The notes beneath the pieces are model-generated. The model was not told where the DNA came from and searched no databases. It saw only the letters and a list, made by a program, of their open reading frames with translations. From Owenia fusiformis (lineage: Eukaryota > Annelida > Polychaeta > Sabellida > Oweniidae), in the NCBI GenBank assembly GCA_903813345.2, contig CAIIXF020000342.1, positions 1 through 21,462 on the forward strand: a stretch of 21,462 bases of DNA, given 5' to 3'. Every line of letters starts with the position of its first letter. Position 1 is the first letter of the stretch. Made by a program: the position numbers and the translations under genes. This document shows positions 16,101-21,462 of this stretch, piece after piece.

Positions 16101-19100
16101 TAGGGTTAGGGTTAGGGTTAGGGTTAGGGTTAGGGTTAGGGTTAGGGTTAGGGTTAGGGTTAGGGTTAGGGTTAGGGTTAGGGTTAGGGTTAGGGTTAGG
16201 GTTAGGGTTAGGGTTAGGGTTAGGGTTAGGGTTAGGGTTAGGGTTAGGGTTAGGGTTAGGGTTAGGGTTAGGGTTAGGGTTAGGGTTAGGGTTAGGGTTA
16301 GGGTTAGGGTTAGGGTTAGGGTTAGGGTTAGGGTTAGGGTTAGGGTTAGGGTTAGGGTTAGGGTTAGGGTTAGGGTTAGGGTTAGGGTTAGGGTTAGGGT
16401 TAGGGTTAGGGTTAGGGTTAGGGTTAGGGTTAGGGTTAGGGTTAGGGTTAGGGTTAGGGTTAGGGTTAGGGTTAGGGTTAGGGTTAGGGTTAGGGTTAGG
16501 GTTAGGGTTAGGGTTAGGGTTAGGGTTAGGGTTAGGGTTAGGGTTAGGGTTAGGGTTAGGGTTAGGGTTAGGGTTAGGGTTAGGGTTAGGGTTAGGGTTA
16601 GGGTTAGGGTTAGGGTTAGGGTTAGGGTTAGGGTTAGGGTTAGGGTTAGGGTTAGGGTTAGGGTTAGGGTTAGGGTTAGGGTTAGGGTTAGGGTTAGGGT
16701 TAGGGTTAGGGTTAGGGTTAGGGTTAGGGTTAGGGTTAGGGTTAGGGTTAGGGTTAGGGTTAGGGTTAGGGTTAGGGTTAGGGTTAGGGTTCGGGTTAGG
16801 GTTAGGGTTAGGGTTAGGGTTAGGGTTAGGGTTAGGGTTAGGGTTAGGGTTAGGGTTAGGGTTAGGGTTAGGGTTAGGGTTAGGGTTAGGGTTAGGGTTA
16901 GGGTTAGGGTTAGGGTTAGGGTTAGGGTTAGGGTTAGGGTTAGGGTTAGGGTTAGGGTTAGGGTTAGGGTTAGGGTTAGGGTTAGGGTTAGGGTTAGGGT
17001 TAGGGTTAGGGTTAGGGTTAGGGTTAGGGTTAGGGTTAGGGTTAGGGTTAGGGTTAGGGTTAGGGTTAGGGTTAGGGTTAGGGTTAGGGTTAGGGTTAGG
17101 GTTAGGGTTAGGGTTAGGGTTAGGGTTAGGGTTAGGGTTAGGGTTAGGGTTAGGGTTAGGGTTAGGGTTAGGGTTAGGGTTAGGGTTAGGGTTAGGGTTA
17201 GGGTTAGGGTTAGGGTTAGGGTTAGGGTTAGGGTTAGGGTTAGGGTTAGGGTTAGGGTTAGGGTTAGGGTTAGGGTTAGGGTTAGGGTTAGGGTTAGGGT
17301 TAGGGTTAGGGTTAGGGTTAGGGTTAGGGTTAGGGTTAGGGTTAGGGTTAGGGTTAGGGTTAGGGTTAGGGTTAGGGTTAGGGTTAGGGTTAGGGTTAGG
17401 GTTAGGGTTAGGGTTAGGGTTAGGGTTAGGGTTAGGGTTAGGGTTAGGGTTAGGGTTAGGGTTAGGGTTAGGGTTAGGGTTAGGGTTAGGGTTAGGGTTA
17501 GGGTTAGGGTTAGGGTTAGGGTTAGGGTTAGGGTTAGGGTTAGGGTTAGGGTTAGGGTTAGGGTTAGGGTTAGGGTTAGGGTTAGGGTTAGGGTTAGGGT
17601 TAGGGTTAGGGTTAGGGTTAGGGTTAGGGTTAGGGTTAGGGTTAGGGTTAGGGTTAGGGTTAGGGTTAGGGTTAGGGTTAGGGTTAGGGTTAGGGTTAGG
17701 GTTAGGGTTAGGGTTAGGGTTAGGGTTAGGGTTAGGGTTAGGGTTAGGGTTAGGGTTAGGGTTAGGGTTAGGGTTAGGGTTAGGGTTAGGGTTAGGGTTA
17801 GGGTTAGGGTTAGGGTTAGGGTTAGGGTTAGGGTTAGGGTTAGGGTTAGGGTTAGGGTTAGGGTTAGGGTTAGGGTTAGGGTTAGGGTTAGGGTTAGGGT
17901 TAGGGTTAGGGTTAGGGTTAGGGTTAGGGTTAGGGTTAGGGTTAGGGTTAGGGTTAGGGTTAGGGTTAGGGTTAGGGTTAGGGTTAGGGTTAGGGTTAGG
18001 GTTAGGGTTAGGGTTAGGGTTAGGGTTAGGGTTAGGGTTAGGGTTAGGGTTAGGGTTAGGGTTAGGGTTAGGGTTAGGGTTAGGGTTAGGGTTAGGGTTA
18101 GGGTTAGGGTTAGGGTTAGGGTTAGGGTTAGGGTTAGGGTTAGGGTTAGGGTTAGGGTTAGGGTTAGGGTTAGGGTTAGGGTTAGGGTTAGGGTTAGGGT
18201 TAGGGTTAGGGTTAGGGTTAGGGTTAGGGTTAGGGTTAGGGTTAGGGTTAGGGTTAGGGTTAGGGTTAGGGTTAGGGTTAGGGTTAGGGTTAGGGTTAGG
18301 GTTAGGGTTAGGGTTAGGGTTAGGGTTAGGGTAGGGTTAGGGTTAGGGTTAGGGTTAGGGTTAGGGTTAGGGTTAGGGTTAGGGTTAGGGTTAGGGTTAG
18401 GGTTAGGGTTAGGGTTAGGGTTAGGGTTAGGGTTAGGGTTAGGGTTAGGGTTAGGGTTAGGGTTAGGGTTAGGGTTAGGGTTAGGGTTAGGGTTAGGGTT
18501 AGGGTTAGGGTTAGGGTTAGGGTTAGGGTTAGGGTTAGGGTTAGGGTTAGGGTTAGGGTTAGGGTTAGGGTTAGGGTTAGGGTTAGGGTTAGGGTTAGGG
18601 TTAGGGTTAGGGTTAGGGTTAGGGTTAGGGTTAGGGTTAGGGTTAGGGTTAGGGTTAGGGTTAGGGTTAGGGTTAGGGTTAGGGTTAGGGTTAGGGTTAG
18701 GGTTAGGGTTAGGGTTAGGGTTAGGGTTAGGGTTAGGGTTAGGGTTAGGGTTAGGGTTAGGGTTAGGGTTAGGGTTAGGGTTAGGGTTAGGGTTAGGGTT
18801 AGGGTTAGGGTTAGGGTTAGGGTTAGGGTTAGGGTTAGGGTTAGGGTTAGGGTTAGGGTTAGGGTTAGGGTTAGGGTTAGGGTTAGGGTTAGGGTTAGGG
18901 TTAGGGTTAGGGTTAGGGTTAGGGTTAGGGTTAGGGTTAGGGTTAGGGTTAGGGTTAGGGTTAGGGTTAGGGTTAGGGTTAGGGTTAGGGTTAGGGTTAG
19001 GGTTAGGGTTAGGGTTAGGGTTAGGGTTAGGGTTAGGGTTAGGGTTAGGGTTAGGGTTAGGGTTAGGGTTAGGGTTAGGGTTAGGGTTAGGGTTAGGGTT

Positions 19101-21462
19101 AGGGTTAGGGTTAGGGTTAGGGTTAGGGTTAGGGTTAGGGTTAGGGTTAGGGTTAGGGTTAGGGTTAGGGTTAGGGTTAGGGTTAGGGTTAGGGTTAGGG
19201 TTAGGGTTAGGGTTAGGGTTAGGGTTAGGGTTAGGGTTAGGGTTAGGGTTAGGGTTAGGGTTAGGGTTAGGGTTAGGGTTAGGGTTAGGGTTAGGGTTAG
19301 GGTTAGGGTTAGGGTTAGGGTTAGGGTTAGGGTTAGGGTTAGGGTTAGGGTTAGGGTTAGGGTTAGGGTTAGGGTTAGGGTTAGGGTTAGGGTTAGGGTT
19401 AGGGTTAGGGTTAGGGTTAGGGTTAGGGTTAGGGTTAGGGTTAGGGTTAGGGTTAGGGTTAGGGTTAGGGTTAGGGTTAGGGTTAGGGTTAGGGTTAGGG
19501 TTAGGGTTAGGGTTAGGGTTAGGGTTAGGGTTAGGGTTAGGGTTAGGGTTAGGGTTAGGGTTAGGGTTAGGGTTAGGGTTAGGGTTAGGGTTAGGGTTAG
19601 GGTTAGGGTTAGGGTTAGGGTTAGGGTTAGGGTTAGGGTTAGGGTTAGGGTTAGGGTTAGGGTTAGGGTTAGGGTTAGGGTTAGGGTTAGGGTTAGGGTT
19701 AGGGTTAGGGTTAGGGTTAGGGTTAGGGTTAGGGTTAGGGTTAGGGTTAGGGTTAGGGTTAGGGTTAGGGTTAGGGTTAGGGTTAGGGTTAGGGTTAGGG
19801 TTAGGGTTAGGGTTAGGGTTAGGGTTAGGGTTAGGGTTAGGGTTAGGGTTAGGGTTAGGGTTAGGGTTAGGGTTAGGGTTAGGGTTAGGGTTAGGGTTAG
19901 GGTTAGGGTTAGGGTTAGGGTTAGGGTTAGGGTTAGGGTTAGGGTTAGGGTTAGGGTTAGGGTTAGGGTTAGGGTTAGGGTTAGGGTTAGGGTTAGGGTT
20001 AGGGTTAGGGTTAGGGTTAGGGTTAGGGTTAGGGTTAGGGTTAGGGTTAGGGTTAGGGTTAGGGTTAGGGTTAGGGTTAGGGTTAGGGTTAGGGTTAGGG
20101 TTAGGGTTAGGGTTAGGGTTAGGGTTAGGGTTAGGGTTAGGGTTAGGGTTAGGGTTAGGGTTAGGGTTAGGGTTAGGGTTAGGGTTAGGGTTAGGGTTAG
20201 GGTTAGGGTTAGGGTTAGGGTTAGGGTTAGGGTTAGGGTTAGGGTTAGGGTTAGGGTTAGGGTTAGGGTTAGGGTTAGGGTTAGGGTTAGGGTTAGGGTT
20301 AGGGTTAGGGTTAGGGTTAGGGTTAGGGTTAGGGTTAGGGTTAGGGTTAGGGTTAGGGTTAGGGTTAGGGTTAGGGTTAGGGTTAGGGTTAGGGTTAGGG
20401 TTAGGGTTAGGGTTAGGGTTAGGGTTAGGGTTAGGGTTAGGGTTAGGGTTAGGGTTAGGGTTAGGGTTAGGGTTAGGGTTAGGGTTAGGGTTAGGGTTAG
20501 GGTTAGGGTTAGGGTTAGGGTTAGGGTTAGGGTTAGGGTTAGGGTTAGGGTTAGGGTTAGGGTTAGGGTTAGGGTTAGGGTTAGGGTTAGGGTTAGGGTT
20601 AGGGTTAGGGTTAGGGTTAGGGTTAGGGTTAGGGTTAGGGTTAGGGTTAGGGTTAGGGTTAGGGTTAGGGTTAGGGTTAGGGTTAGGGTTAGGGTTAGGG
20701 TTAGGGTTAGGGTTAGGGTTAGGGTTAGGGTTAGGGTTAGGGTTAGGGTTAGGGTTAGGGTTAGGGTTAGGGTTAGGGTTAGGGTTAGGGTTAGGGTTAG
20801 GGTTAGGGTTAGGGTTAGGGTTAGGGTTAGGGTTAGGGTTAGGGTTAGGGTTAGGGTTAGGGTTAGGGTTAGGGTTAGGGTTAGGGTTAGGGTTAGGGTT
20901 AGGGTTAGGGTTAGGGTTAGGGTTAGGGTTAGGGTTAGGGTTAGGGTTAGGGTTAGGGTTAGGGTTAGGGTTAGGGTTAGGGTTAGGGTTAGGGTTAGGG
21001 TTAGGGTTAGGGTTAGGGTTAGGGTTAGGGTTAGGGTTAGGGTTAGGGTTAGGGTTAGGGTTAGGGTTAGGGTTAGGGTTAGGGTTAGGGTTAGGGTTAG
21101 GGTTAGGGTTAGGGTTAGGGTTAGGGTTAGGGTTAGGGTTAGGGTTAGGGTTAGGGTTAGGGTTAGGGTTAGGGTTAGGGTTAGGGTTAGGGTTAGGGTT
21201 AGGGTTAGGGTTAGGGTTAGGGTTAGGGTTAGGGTTAGGGTTAGGGTTAGGGTTAGGGTTAGGGTTAGGGTTAGGGTTAGGGTTAGGGTTAGGGTTAGGG
21301 TTAGGGTTAGGGTTAGGGTTAGGGTTAGGGTTAGGGTTAGGGTTAGGGTTAGGGTTAGGGTTAGGGTTAGGGTTAGGGTTAGGGTTAGGGTTAGGGTTAG
21401 GGTTAGGGTTAGGGTTAGGGTTAGGGTTAGGGTTAGGGTTAGGGTTAGGGTTAGGGTTAGGG
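13154..21462 (+). repeat. Terminal telomere array, (TTAGGG)n
   Basis: After one TTAGGC, the array runs from 13160 to the last base, 8303 nt. This corresponds to 1384 hexamer units with one base missing. I see two exceptions: TTCGGG at 16790-16795 and a 5-nt TAGGG at 18332-18336. The G-rich strand runs 5' to 3' towards the right, the orientation of a right-hand chromosome terminus. The repeat is templated by telomerase RNA and bound by shelterin-type proteins in animals using this hexamer. The lack of variants in the first 3.6 kb next to the subtelomere is unusual. Confidence 0.98.

Overview
The window is a metazoan-type chromosome end. The + strand runs into an unbroken TTAGGG array that continues to the last base, so the right edge of the window is, or lies close to, a physical chromosome terminus. 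I see no host protein-coding gene. The sequence is AT-rich and crowded with small transposon remnants. The TTAGGG telomere, a CR1/L2-type LINE and a hAT-like miniature element suggest an animal, perhaps a marine invertebrate, but the taxon is inference.

Layout from left to right. Bases 1-3347 are AT-rich non-coding DNA holding a 140-bp imperfect palindrome (541-682), a ~850-bp terminal-inverted-repeat (TIR) element (1351-2203), and a field of degenerate ~240-bp repeats (from about 2508). A 5'-truncated LINE on the minus strand (3360-5694) sits in that field between two copies of a 12-bp target duplication. Its reverse transcriptase is recognisable but broken by one stop codon and one frameshift. 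Bases 5707-8459 hold more of the degenerate field, a tRNA-Gly-like remnant, a hAT-like miniature element and two small diverged tandem duplications. Two almost identical 479-bp elements with mirror-image ends lie at 8460-8938 and 9720-10198, separated by 781 bp of other sequence.

The subtelomere proper starts near 10378. First comes a ~192-bp satellite, split by a second copy of the left-hand TIR element in the opposite orientation and with a clean 5-bp target duplication. The satellite is cut off in mid-monomer by telomeric repeats at 11786. Next come four blocks in which short TTAGGG tracts alternate with a subtelomeric unit: a diverged, truncated copy A, then three copies B-D with 308-bp cores that look identical. 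The terminal array starts directly after copy D.

The most interesting object is this telomere-interleaved 308-bp unit. It has the architecture of elements that spread among chromosome ends by recombination with telomeric repeats (compare yeast Y' elements and the TALT elements of C. elegans). Every copy, including the diverged one, carries an ETS-type site, a perfect CRE palindrome and an inverted ETS-type site. That makes it a candidate promoter for telomeric or subtelomeric transcription. Function is inferred from sequence only.
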